A stretch of 64,000 bases of DNA from an uncultured bacterium (GTDB lineage Bacteria > Cyanobacteriota > Vampirovibrionia > Gastranaerophilales > Gastranaerophilaceae): NCBI GenBank assembly GCA_947073645.1, contig CAMTMK010000001.1, forward strand, positions 1 through 64,000, in the 5' to 3' direction. The notes under the pieces were generated by a model, which saw only the letters and a program-made list of their open reading frames with translations, did no database searches and was not told where the DNA came from. Position 1 is the first letter of the stretch. Each line of letters starts with the position of its first letter. A program made the translations under genes and the position numbers. This document shows, in pieces, positions 50,431 through 58,763 of the stretch.

Positions 50431-51771
50431 ATGATTGAAAGATACTCACGCGAAGAAATGAAAAAAATTTGGGATTTGCAGTCAAAATTCCAATACTACC
50501 TTGATGTGGAAATTGCCGTAGCACAAGCGTATGCACAAAATGGTGACTTCCCGAAAAATGAAATAGATGAACTTGCTAAAAAAGCAAAATTTGATCTTAA
50601 ACGAATTGACGAAATTGAAGCGGAAGTCAGACACGACGTAATCGCATTTTTAACCTGCGTCAATGAAAGCCTCGGCGACCTTGCAAAATATATGCATGTC
50701 GGAATGACAAGTTCTGACGTTATTGATACTGCTTTTGCACTTCAAATTCAAGACAGCGGAAAAATTATCCTGAAAGATTTGGATGATACAATTCAATCAT
50801 TAAAAGATTTAGCAAAAAAACACAAAAACACTGTATGCATCGGACGTTCACACGGAATTCATGCCGAAGTTATGACTTTTGGCATAAAAATTTGTAATTG
50901 GATAGATATTCTTGAACGTCAAAGAGAAAACTTTATCCACGCACTTGAACAAATTCGCGTAGGACAAATTTCAGGTCCTGTTGGAACTTACAGCAACATT
51001 TCACCTGTTATCGAAAAAATTACCTGTGAAAACTTAGGACTTAAACCCGCAAGGATTTCAACACAAATTATTGCAAGAGATTACCACGCATACTTTATGC
51101 AATCATTAGCTTTAATTGCAAGCGTAATCGAACAATTTGCGACAGAAATAAGACACTTGCAAAGAACAGAAGTTTTGGAAGTCGAAGAGGGTTTTGGCAA
51201 AAACCAGAAAGGTTCTTCTGCAATGCCTCACAAGAAAAACCCTGTTTTATCTGAAAACCTTTGTGGGCTTGCACGTGTTGTCAGAGCAAATTCTCTAGTT
51301 GCATTGGAAAATATTCCACTGTGGCACGAAAGAGATATTTCTCACAGTTCTGCCGAGCGTATAATTTTCCCTGACAGCTTAACTTTGGTAGATTTTATGT
51401 TAAACCGTTTCAATTCGGTTGTTCAAAATCTTGTTGTACATGAAAAAAATATGCTTAAAAATACAGACAAATTCGGCGGAATAGTTTTCTCGCAAAAAGT
51501 TCTTTTGAAGATAATTGAAAAAGGTTTAACCCGTGAAGAAGCGTATCGTTTGGTTCAAAGAAACGCACTCAACGCATTTGAAAACCGCGAGCAAAGGGCT
51601 GAAGCGTCAGCGTGCCCATATAACGCGAGCGATAGAGAAGGCGATTTCAAAGCTAATCTGTTGAATGACAGCGAGATACCTCTCACCCCTCAAGAGATTG
51701 AGGAGATTTTCAACAAAGAAGAATTTTTGAAAAATATTGATGAAATATATTCAAGAATACTTGCTTTATAA
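50431..51771 (+). CDS. purB: Adenylosuccinate lyase, with a C-terminal in-frame insert
   Basis: 446 residues of the fumarase/aspartase superfamily. The signature loop GSSAMPHKKNP is at ~255-265, and the catalytic histidine region is GRSHGIHAEVMTFG. It acts twice in purine synthesis. In the C-terminal domain, between RNALNAFE and DFKANLLND, lies an extra ~20 residues (NREQRAEASACPYNASDREG) encoded by GC-rich DNA, absent from typical PurB. No Shine-Dalgarno: TAAGAT (50419-50424) is 6 bases before the ATG, so a leaderless start is possible, though the -35 is poor. Confidence 0.95.
   Translation: MIERYSREEMKKIWDLQSKFQYYLDVEIAVAQAYAQNGDFPKNEIDELAKKAKFDLKRIDEIEAEVRHDVIAFLTCVNESLGDLAKYMHVGMTSSDVIDTAFALQIQDSGKIILKDLDDTIQSLKDLAKKHKNTVCIGRSHGIHAEVMTFGIKICNWIDILERQRENFIHALEQIRVGQISGPVGTYSNISPVIEKITCENLGLKPARISTQIIARDYHAYFMQSLALIASVIEQFATEIRHLQRTEVLEVEEGFGKNQKGSSAMPHKKNPVLSENLCGLARVVRANSLVALENIPLWHERDISHSSAERIIFPDSLTLVDFMLNRFNSVVQNLVVHEKNMLKNTDKFGGIVFSQKVLLKIIEKGLTREEAYRLVQRNALNAFENREQRAEASACPYNASDREGDFKANLLNDSEIPLTPQEIEEIFNKEEFLKNIDEIYSRILAL
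51582..51642. repeat. GC-rich in-frame insert within purB
   Basis: About 60 bases with two near-copies of (A)CGCGAGC(A/G)A, high G+C, and no counterpart in normal PurB. It shares CGCGAGCAA and AACGCGAGC words with the element after rpsO. Confidence 0.45.
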
Positions 51772-51805
51772 CGCGAAATACTATAAAATATAATAGAGGA
51801 AGTTT

Positions 51806-52045
51806 ATGGCAAAAATTAATATAACAGTCTGCATGGGAAGTTCGTGTTTTGCACGTGGTAATCAAGAAAATTTGGCATTTATTGAAGCTTTTATACAAGA
51901 GCATAATATGGATGCAGAAATTGACCTTGCTGGCAAAAGATGTGAAAATAAATGCACACATGGTCCAAACGTTATAATCAACGGCGTTGAATATAACAGT
52001 GTTAATGAAGAAAAATTGGAAGAAATTCTGACAAAATTAATATAA
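51806..52045 (+). CDS. Thioredoxin-like [2Fe-2S] ferredoxin (NuoE C-terminal type)
   Basis: 79 residues. Cysteines in C-MGSS-C (C9, C14) and C-ENK-C (about C47, C51) match the thioredoxin-like [2Fe-2S] fold of NuoE/HndA and hydrogenase small subunits. It probably passes electrons to or from the PAS-containing hydrogenase 90 bases downstream. GAGGAAG ribosome site. It opens the hydrogen-sensing gene cluster (51806-55368), which closes with a second protein of the same fold. Confidence 0.85.
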   Translation: MAKINITVCMGSSCFARGNQENLAFIEAFIQEHNMDAEIDLAGKRCENKCTHGPNVIINGVEYNSVNEEKLEEILTKLI

Positions 52046-52136
52046 CCGTCGGAAAGGGTCAAACAGGAACGAGCAAAAACGAGTGACTGACCAAAATCTA
52101 TAAAATATCATCAAAATTTACGCAGAGGGTAAAAAA

Positions 52137-53843
52137 ATGAATAATCAGTATCCGGTCTACACGTTGACAAACGAATGTCACGATTGTTACAAATGTATCA
52201 GGGAATGTCCAGTAAAAGCAATTAAAATTGAAAAAGGGCACGCATCAGTTATTCCCGAAAAATGTATTGCCTGCGGAAACTGTGTAAAAGCCTGCCCATC
52301 CAATGCAAAACGCGTAAGATGCGATATTGATAAAGCCCAAGCATTAATCAGGGCACAAAAAGATGTTTATGTATCGCTTGCACCCTCTTGGAGAGCCTCT
52401 TTTGAAAACTCTGCAGAAAAAATGATTGCTCTTTTAAAACAACTAGGTTTCAAAGACGTATCAGAAACAGCACTTGGCGCTCAGGAAGTTTCGATTAAGA
52501 CCGCACAAATGCTTAACAATGCTGAAAAAGGCTTGTTTATTTCAAGTGCCTGTCCCGTAATCGTTGATTACATAAGACAATATATGCCTGAGTTTACAAA
52601 ATACATCACTCCAATCGGCTCACCTTTAATGACACATGCAAAAATGCTCAAAGAAACTTTTGGCAAAGATATTGCTATTGTTTTTATAGGACCTTGTATC
52701 GGGAAGAAAAACGAAGTTACCTATTCTGGACTTTTTGATGTTGCATTGACATTTGAAGAACTCAGAATGTGGTTTAACGAAGAAATTATCGACATTACAA
52801 AAGTCGCAAGAGATAAAAAATTCAAATTTGTACCTGAATCCGCATATGAGGGAACATTGTACCCGATAGACGGAGGTATGAATCAAACTATAAGAAAATC
52901 AGGCATCAATGACAACGTTCAACTATTGGAAGTTTGCGGTTTGAGCGCATTGCGACGCTCATTAAAAAATCTTAAACCAGAACAATTAGACAAAACAATC
53001 TTTATAGAAGCTTTGGCTTGCGAAGGCGGATGTGTCGGCGGACCTTGTATTTCATCAGAAAAAGCCGGGATTACAATGGTTTCCGATATTCTGACCAAAG
53101 AAAAAAAACGCGACAAAATTCCCGCAGAACCAAAAGTAGTTGTGGATTATAACGTTGAACCTAAAGTGATTGTAAATTCTGATTATCCGCTTGAAGAAAT
53201 TTTAAAAACACTTAAAAAAATCGGCAAACATACAATTGATGATGAATTAAACTGCGGAGGATGCGGTTATGCAACCTGCCGTGACCTTGCAAAAGCACTG
53301 CTTGACGGGGATGCTGAAACTTCAATGTGCGTATCTTATATGAGAAAAATCGCAATGAGAAAAGCTGCGGCAATGATTAGATGTATGCCGTCCGCAATCG
53401 TTATGGTAGATAACAATTTGAAAATTTTGGAAGCAAACGACAGCTTTATGAGAATGTTCACAGGCGATATGTATGAAGTGTTTAAGGCTCGTCCTGACGG
53501 ACTTACTGGCGCTGCATTAGATAGAATCGTCGATTTTGCAGACCTTTTCAAAACAATTTTGAAAACAGGAAAAGACTTGCACAAAGAGCGATATAATGTC
53601 AAAGGCAGACTATACGATATTTCAGCATTCACAATCGAAGAAAACGAAATTGTCGGAGCAGTAATCACAGACGTAACTTCTGCCGAAACTAACAGGGAAA
53701 AAATTTCTCAAAAAGCACATGAAGTTATCTCCAAAAATATTTCGATTGTACAAGAAATCGCCTGCTTGCTTGGTGAACACATGGTAGAAACAGAAACACT
53801 TTTAAGTTCTATTGCAGAAGACTACGAAGAAAGGCAAGAATAG
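52137..53843 (+). CDS. PAS-containing [FeFe] hydrogenase, group C-like (putative H2 sensor)
   Basis: 568 residues. Two 4Fe-4S ferredoxin motifs (C14-C24 region and C43-C53 region); H-cluster domain with SSACP (A138-C139), GPC (C187) and the L3 motif with C295 and C299 in ACEGGCVGG; a further 4Fe-4S domain with C373, C376, C381 and C398; then a PAS-like domain (~410-520) and a helical tail. The proton-relay cysteine of catalytic enzymes is alanine (A138), as in sensory HydS proteins. Likely senses hydrogen and signals through the overlapping phosphatase gene. GAGGG ribosome site. Confidence 0.9.
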   Translation: MNNQYPVYTLTNECHDCYKCIRECPVKAIKIEKGHASVIPEKCIACGNCVKACPSNAKRVRCDIDKAQALIRAQKDVYVSLAPSWRASFENSAEKMIALLKQLGFKDVSETALGAQEVSIKTAQMLNNAEKGLFISSACPVIVDYIRQYMPEFTKYITPIGSPLMTHAKMLKETFGKDIAIVFIGPCIGKKNEVTYSGLFDVALTFEELRMWFNEEIIDITKVARDKKFKFVPESAYEGTLYPIDGGMNQTIRKSGINDNVQLLEVCGLSALRRSLKNLKPEQLDKTIFIEALACEGGCVGGPCISSEKAGITMVSDILTKEKKRDKIPAEPKVVVDYNVEPKVIVNSDYPLEEILKTLKKIGKHTIDDELNCGGCGYATCRDLAKALLDGDAETSMCVSYMRKIAMRKAAAMIRCMPSAIVMVDNNLKILEANDSFMRMFTGDMYEVFKARPDGLTGAALDRIVDFADLFKTILKTGKDLHKERYNVKGRLYDISAFTIEENEIVGAVITDVTSAETNREKISQKAHEVISKNISIVQEIACLLGEHMVETETLLSSIAEDYEERQE

Positions 53844-55006
53844 TGTTTATTGATATCGATTGCAGTCAAATGAAAAAATATAACCAGAATGCTTATGGAG
53901 ATTACTTTGTTTCCAAAAGATATCCTGATGAAGCGAAATTGATTGCTGTGCTTTCTGACGGGCTCGGAAGCGGGATTAAGGCAAACATTCTTTCCTGTAT
54001 GACAGCCACTATGCTTTTAAAATTTATTGAAGGTGAACAAATTCCAATCAGTAAAGCAGCAGAAATCATTATGAACTCTCTGCCTGTTTGCAAAGTCAGA
54101 AGGATTAGCTATTCAACTTTTTCTGCAATTGAGGTTAATGACGACGGACATGCCAAAATAGTCGAAGAAGGTAACCCCGAATTCATCTGGATTAGAGGAA
54201 ATGAAATTATACAACCCGAATACGAAGCAATTCCTTCTAAAACATTCAAAAACAGATGCTTAAGAGTTTATAAACTAAAACTACAACTCGGTGACCGACT
54301 TATATTCTGCTCGGACGGCGTAACCCAATCGGGACTTGGCGGCGGCAGATTAAAACTCGGTTTAAGACGCGAAGGACTTATTATTCTTTTGCAGGACAAA
54401 CTGAAAGAATGTCCAGATATATCAAGTACAGAACTTTCGCAATACATAGTAAATCAGGCAAGAAATATCGAAACCGACAGACTTCCAAAAGACGATATTT
54501 CCTCCTGTGTTTTGTATTTCAGAGAACCCAGAGAAGCTTTAGTTTTCACAGGTCCTCCTTATCACCAGCAAAAAGATAAAGAATATGCGGAAATGTTTGC
54601 AAACTTTAAAGGTAAAAAAGCAATCGCAGGCGGAACAACCGCAAACCTTATTTCACGCGAGCTAAACCGTCCGATTACAATGGATACAACAATAAGTATC
54701 GGCAAACTCCCGTCTTGCTCATATATGGACGGAGTTGATTTGGTAACCGAAGGTATTTTAACATTAACCAAAACTTTAGAATATCTGGAAAATGGCACAT
54801 CCGATATTGACAACGCGGCAGGTAAACTGGTAAAATTCTTATTAGATAGTGACTGTATCAATTTCATGGTAGGCGCAAAACTTAATCAGGCTCACTATGA
54901 TCCCGCTTTACCGATTGAAATTGAAATCAGGAAAAATATTATCAAGAAGATGGCGTACGTTCTACAAGAAAAATATTTTAAGAAGGTTAATGTTCAATAC
55001 ATGTAG
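53843..55006 (+). CDS. SpoIIE/PP2C-type serine phosphatase
   Basis: 387 residues from a GTG that shares one base with the preceding TAG; GAAAGG sits 8 bases upstream. SpoIIE-family motifs: VLSDGLGSGIKAN (metal-binding aspartate), IFCSDGVTQSGLGGG and PKDDISSCVLYF near 210-220. The last ~160 residues (from FTGPPYHQQKD) form an extra domain with a GGTTANLISREL motif, as in phosphatases next to group C hydrogenases. It probably turns the hydrogenase redox state into dephosphorylation of a regulator. Confidence 0.88.
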   Translation: MFIDIDCSQMKKYNQNAYGDYFVSKRYPDEAKLIAVLSDGLGSGIKANILSCMTATMLLKFIEGEQIPISKAAEIIMNSLPVCKVRRISYSTFSAIEVNDDGHAKIVEEGNPEFIWIRGNEIIQPEYEAIPSKTFKNRCLRVYKLKLQLGDRLIFCSDGVTQSGLGGGRLKLGLRREGLIILLQDKLKECPDISSTELSQYIVNQARNIETDRLPKDDISSCVLYFREPREALVFTGPPYHQQKDKEYAEMFANFKGKKAIAGGTTANLISRELNRPITMDTTISIGKLPSCSYMDGVDLVTEGILTLTKTLEYLENGTSDIDNAAGKLVKFLLDSDCINFMVGAKLNQAHYDPALPIEIEIRKNIIKKMAYVLQEKYFKKVNVQYM

Positions 55007-55110
55007 GGAATAGTTATTATAGAATAGGTGGCGATAAACGTCAGAGAGGATAAAACCTTTCACCAAGAGTTAATAGTGTCGGACCAATGTCGACAGAGAG
55101 GATGAAAAGA

Positions 55111-55368
55111 ATGAGTCAAAAAATTAGTGTTAAAGTATGTTTAGGAACAACTTGTTTTGTAATGGGTTCATCAAACTTGCAAGAATTAATCGAAACTGTT
55201 CCTGCAAAATACGGAGATAAAGTAGAAGTATCAGGCGTTCCCTGCTTGGGTCTTTGCTCAATCGACTGGGAATTTTCAAAAGCACCTTACGTCAAAGTTG
55301 ATGACGAAGTAATCAAAGAAGCAACGGTTGAAAAAGTTTTATCGGCAATCGATGCGAAATTAAAATAA
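55111..55368 (+). CDS. Thioredoxin-like [2Fe-2S] protein, second copy
   Basis: 85 residues from the ATG at 55111; GAGAGG fits this start, and two upstream ATGs are too close to it. Cysteines C-LGTT-C near 9-14 and C-LGL-C near 48-52 as in NuoE-type domains. Related in plan, not closely in sequence, to the 79-residue protein at 51806. It ends the PAS-hydrogenase/phosphatase cluster and is followed by a strong terminator. The 104-base gap before it has two similar stretches (GTCAGAGAGGATAAAA and GACAGAGAGGATGAAAAG). Confidence 0.83.
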   Translation: MSQKISVKVCLGTTCFVMGSSNLQELIETVPAKYGDKVEVSGVPCLGLCSIDWEFSKAPYVKVDDEVIKEATVEKVLSAIDAKLK

Positions 55369-55397
55369 AAAAAGAACCCTTAAAGGGTTCTTTTTTT
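55369..55397 (+). terminator. Terminator of the H2-sensing cluster
   Basis: AAAAAAAGAACCCT-TAA-AGGGTTCTTTTTTT, bidirectional with the convergent XRE gene. Confidence 0.9.
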
Positions 55398-55725
55398 AAA
55401 TATCTTCAACCAAATCTCTTAAAATTTTATAGATCTTTTCAAGCATTTTATTATCATCTTTTGCAGTATTAATATAAAAATTTATATCCTCTAAAAGTTC
55501 TGAATTTGTTTTAATATGGTTATTGGCAAAAAGTTCTTCTGTAGAAACATTTAAGGCAGTCAATAATCTTTCTAAAGTTTCAGCTTTTACAAAACATTCA
55601 CCAACCTCTATTTTACTTAAGTTCCTTGGAGAAATATCAATCATTTCCGCAAGCTGTTCCTGCGTTAAATTTCTTTTTTTCCTTAATCTTTTAACCTTTT
55701 CACCAAAAGATTTTTTTACGTCCAT
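55396..55725 (-). CDS. XRE-family transcriptional regulator (109 aa)
   Basis: HTH_3 domain at residues ~8-62: GEKVRLRKKRNLTQEQLAE-like start, MIDISPRNLSKIEVGECFVK recognition part. The remaining ~45 residues are helical and could dimerise. No ligand-binding domain is seen. AAAGG precedes the ATG. It lies between the hydrogen-sensing cluster and the catalytic hydrogenase, so it may regulate either, but this is position only. Confidence 0.87.
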   Translation of the reverse strand: MDVKKSFGEKVKRLRKKRNLTQEQLAEMIDISPRNLSKIEVGECFVKAETLERLLTALNVSTEELFANNHIKTNSELLEDINFYINTAKDDNKMLEKIYKILRDLVEDI

Positions 55726-55922
55726 ACAAAACCTTTATATTGAATTTTTTTACAAATTAGATGTTCTATATCATAATATATTAACTTTTGTAAACCCGTA
55801 ACGACAATCTATATCTATATTTTACGTAATTTCTATATTTTATATCTAAATTTCTGCAATTTTCTATCTCCAAATGTTTTTATATACATGTACACACAAG
55901 AGAGTATAAAGGAGATTTAAAC

Positions 55923-56351
55923 ATGAGCATTAACGGAGCATTTTTCAACATTAATGGAGCGACATCTAATCCATACGCAGAAAGAATTAAAGAAAAGAGT
56001 GATGGAGATGTATTTATTACAAACATTTTTGACAAAAATACGGATATTACCGGGCGGCCAATACAAGGTATGAACTTTGTACGAACCGACTTAACAGGAA
56101 ACATAGAACTTACTAAAGAAACAATTCCAACTGAAAATGGACATAGAACTGAATTTAGAGATGAAAATGGACAATTAATTCGCAGCATCAACATTACTTA
56201 TCACGATGATCCATATATTGTAGATAGAAAAGACACAGACAAAGATGGTAATGTATACCGATCTTTATATCATGATGGAACAAACACTTATTACAAAGAT
56301 GCAAACGGTAATATTATAAGTAGTGAAGAATTTAACCAATTACAACCATAA
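55923..56351 (+). CDS. Hypothetical protein, beta-rich (142 aa)
   Basis: Not recognised. AAAGGAG ribosome site. Begins MSINGAFFNINGATSNPYAE; the rest is strand-rich with repeated D/N-G turns (TDKDGNVYRSLYHDGTNTYY, KDANGNIISSEEF) recalling YD/RHS-like or calcium-binding turns. No signal peptide. Unlike its neighbours it shows no tie to hydrogen metabolism. Terminator follows. Confidence 0.65.
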   Translation: MSINGAFFNINGATSNPYAERIKEKSDGDVFITNIFDKNTDITGRPIQGMNFVRTDLTGNIELTKETIPTENGHRTEFRDENGQLIRSINITYHDDPYIVDRKDTDKDGNVYRSLYHDGTNTYYKDANGNIISSEEFNQLQP

Positions 56352-56352
56352 A

Positions 56353-56387
56353 AAGCAGGACGAATGTTACTTCGTCCTGCTTTTTGA
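56353..56387 (+). terminator. Terminator
   Basis: AAAAGCAGGACGAA-TGTTAC-TTCGTCCTGCTTTTT, a 10-bp GC-containing stem plus T run. Confidence 0.9.
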
Positions 56388-56454
56388 AAAATTTCTATGT
56401 TTATGCAATAATTCTGTTAAGGTGATATTTAAAAAAGTAGAAGGAAGTTGAAAA

Positions 56455-57924
56455 ATGGCAATAAATACCCCTAAACAGACATCACACTTAAAAAGAGAGA
56501 TTTTAGTAAGACTTATCAGATCTTTTTTAAGTGACAATTTTGAAGAAAACACAAGATTAATCCCATACGATATGCGTCCGAAAGGTCACGAAGTACCGTA
56601 TAGATGTTGTATCCACAAAGAGCGTGCAATTTTGCGCGACCGTGCAATTGCAGGTTTGGGATGTTCTATTGAAGAAACAGATGACAGCACTTTATTATCT
56701 ACAGTAGCTGAAAAAGCATTAGATAGAAAACAACCGGAAGAAAACCCGTTAACAGTTTTAACAACAGCCTGCAAAGGATGTGTTCCGTCAAGAATATACG
56801 TAACTGACCTTTGTCAGGGCTGTGTTGCAAGACCTTGCGAAAATACATGCAAATTCGGTGCAATAAAAGTTATTAACGGCAAATCAGTTATTGATCCTGC
56901 TAAATGTAAAAACTGCGGAATGTGCGCTCAGGTTTGCCCTTACCAAGCAATCCAAAAAATTATCGTACCTTGCGAAAGCGCTTGCCCTGTCGGTGCAATT
57001 GCTAAAGGTGATGACGGATCTGCAAAAATCGATTTTGAGAAATGTATTTCTTGTGGAAAATGCGTTGCAGCATGTCCATTCGGTGCAGTTCACGAAAAAA
57101 GTCAAATTATCGATGTTTTGAAAAATATCAAAGCAGGCAAAAAGGTGATAGCAATGGTAGCACCTGCAATTATGGGTCAATTACCTTGCACACCGCAGCA
57201 ATTAAGACAAGCGATTTTAAACCTCGGTTTTGCTGATGTTTACGAAGTTGCTCAAGGTGCAGATATTACAACAAAAACAGAAGCTGCTGAATTTGTTGAA
57301 AGACTTGAACACGGTGCAGAATTTATGACAACATCTTGCTGTGCAGGCTACAACGAGCTTGTTGACAAACATATTCCTGAAATGAAACCGTTCAGATCAG
57401 ATACAAAAACTCCAATGTACTACACTGCAGAAATCGTAAAACGCGAACATCCAGATGCAGTAACAGTATTTTTCTCACCATGTGTTGCAAAACGTCGTGA
57501 AGCTTTGAAAAATCCTAACGTAGACTATGTTCTTAACTACGAAGAAGTAGGTGCTTGGTTTATTGCACACGGAATTCAGGTTGGCGAATGCGCTGAGAGT
57601 GAATTTAAAACAGAAGCCTCAGCAGAAGCAAGAAAATACGCTGTAATTGGCGGTGTTGCAGAAGCTGTTCAAACACAATTACCTGAAGAAATTCCTGCTC
57701 ACCCTGTAATTATCGACGGTTTGAACAAGCAATCTATCCGTGATTTGAAAAAATACGCTAAAAATGGAATGTGCGAACTCGGCAACTTGATTGAAGTTAT
57801 GGCATGTCAGGGCGGATGCTTAGGCGGTAACGCAACAATCAATGCTTACAAACCGGCATTGAAACAATTATCGGCATACGTAAGTGAGAGTAAACCGCTA
57901 AACGCAGAAGAAACTAAAGCATAA
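56455..57924 (+). CDS. hydA: Monomeric [FeFe] hydrogenase, group B-like
   Basis: 489 residues. N-terminal cysteine motifs (C106-C132 region) and two ferredoxin-like clusters (C151-C161, C197-C207), then the H-cluster domain: L1 TTSCCAGY with C295 (proton relay) and C296, L2 SPC (C343) and L3 MACQGGCLGG (C451, C455). SPCVAKRREA and the AGY ending of L1 fit the group B enzymes of anaerobes better than group A. It makes or uses hydrogen with ferredoxin. No subunit genes adjoin. GAAGG lies before the ATG. Terminator after the stop. The symbol is by family. Confidence 0.93.
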   Translation: MAINTPKQTSHLKREILVRLIRSFLSDNFEENTRLIPYDMRPKGHEVPYRCCIHKERAILRDRAIAGLGCSIEETDDSTLLSTVAEKALDRKQPEENPLTVLTTACKGCVPSRIYVTDLCQGCVARPCENTCKFGAIKVINGKSVIDPAKCKNCGMCAQVCPYQAIQKIIVPCESACPVGAIAKGDDGSAKIDFEKCISCGKCVAACPFGAVHEKSQIIDVLKNIKAGKKVIAMVAPAIMGQLPCTPQQLRQAILNLGFADVYEVAQGADITTKTEAAEFVERLEHGAEFMTTSCCAGYNELVDKHIPEMKPFRSDTKTPMYYTAEIVKREHPDAVTVFFSPCVAKRREALKNPNVDYVLNYEEVGAWFIAHGIQVGECAESEFKTEASAEARKYAVIGGVAEAVQTQLPEEIPAHPVIIDGLNKQSIRDLKKYAKNGMCELGNLIEVMACQGGCLGGNATINAYKPALKQLSAYVSESKPLNAEETKA

Positions 57925-57950
57925 AAAAAGAGCCTTCGGGCTCTTTTTTA
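57925..57950 (+). terminator. Hydrogenase terminator (bidirectional)
   Basis: AAAAAAAGAGCC-TTCG-GGCTCTTTTTT; overlaps the end of the convergent prepilin C gene. Confidence 0.9.
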
Positions 57951-58693
57951 TTTACCGCATTTAGTCTGAGTTGCCCAATCTAAATTACAGTGGAGATAAT
58001 CCATGTTTTCATTTTTCAAAATCCAATTCGCACAACCTCTTGCCTGAGTACTACTATTAAAACTGCATGCTTTTTGAGCATTTGCAGTTGTGGAATCAAA
58101 CTCTAAAGGCTTTATTCTTTGAAAGGCAGTTTCTTTATAATTATTTAGTTCTGTATGCATATTCATTTCAAAGAAAAAAGTATCATATCCATAATGATTT
58201 GGCGGTTTGGGACCATTAACATCTACTCTTATTCTTACAGCACCATTATAATCTGAAAAAACTTGAATTAAAGTCCCGTCTTTAAGTATTATAGCGTTGT
58301 TGTACCCCCAAAAATCATTTCCCCTTTTTTCTAAAAAATTATAGTAATATCTTCGAGACGGAACACAAAATGTTTTTGCTTCATCGCACTTGACGGTTAT
58401 ATCCAAATAAGGGCTAATTTTATTTAAAAACTCAATAGGTGATATTGCAACTCTGGTTGCAGTATCAGCTAAAACAAAATTATAACCGTATTCTTCTTGA
58501 GCCATTCTATATGCATTTTGCAAAACGGAATAAGTTTTTTTAAGCTGTATAACAGTTGCTCTTTCTTTGTGACGCTGAACAACATCTGGTAAAACAAGTG
58601 ACGCAACAACCCCAATAACCCCTAAAGTAATTAATACTTCCGCTAAAGTAAAGCCTAGAGTGCCCCCCCCCCGACATTCCAACTATATTTCAT
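57948..58693 (-). CDS. Type IV prepilin-like protein C, out of frame at a G10 tract (phase OFF)
   Basis: GGAGG stands 5 bases before the ATG at 58693. From there the frame reads MKYSWNVGGGAL and hits TAG just after the run of ten G (58672-58663). The prepilin frame encodes GFTLAEVLITLGVIGVVASL, then DVNGPKPPNHYGYDTFFFEM and the C-terminal NMDYLH. An in-frame TAG just upstream means it has no proper start of its own, only a TTG at 58682 without a ribosome site. One extra G (or two fewer) restores MKYSWNVGGGGTLGFTLAEV. Phase-OFF state is inferred. Sequencing error in the run is possible. Confidence 0.8.
58663..58672. repeat. Homopolymer tract, ten G on the coding strand (prepilin C)
   Basis: Ten C on the plus strand, preceded by GAGTG as at the prepilin A tract. 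Eight codons after the ATG. Out of frame at this length. Confidence 0.9.
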
Positions 58694-58728
58694 GATGACC
58701 TCCTTTATATATTATTATAAACTATTTT

Positions 58729-58757
58729 TTTATATTTTACAATATTTGTCATATAAT
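58729..58757 (+). promoter_or_regulatory. Leaderless promoter of dxr
   Basis: -35 TTTATA (58729-58734), 17 bases, -10 TATAAT (58752-58757), 6 bases, ATG at 58764. No Shine-Dalgarno. Confidence 0.6.
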
Positions 58758-58763
58758 AACCTT

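Noticed and set aside
52046-52136. Riboswitch or tRNA between the Fe-S protein and the PAS hydrogenase
   Set aside because: Only a weak GGTCA/TGACC pairing is seen; no cloverleaf or conserved riboswitch core.
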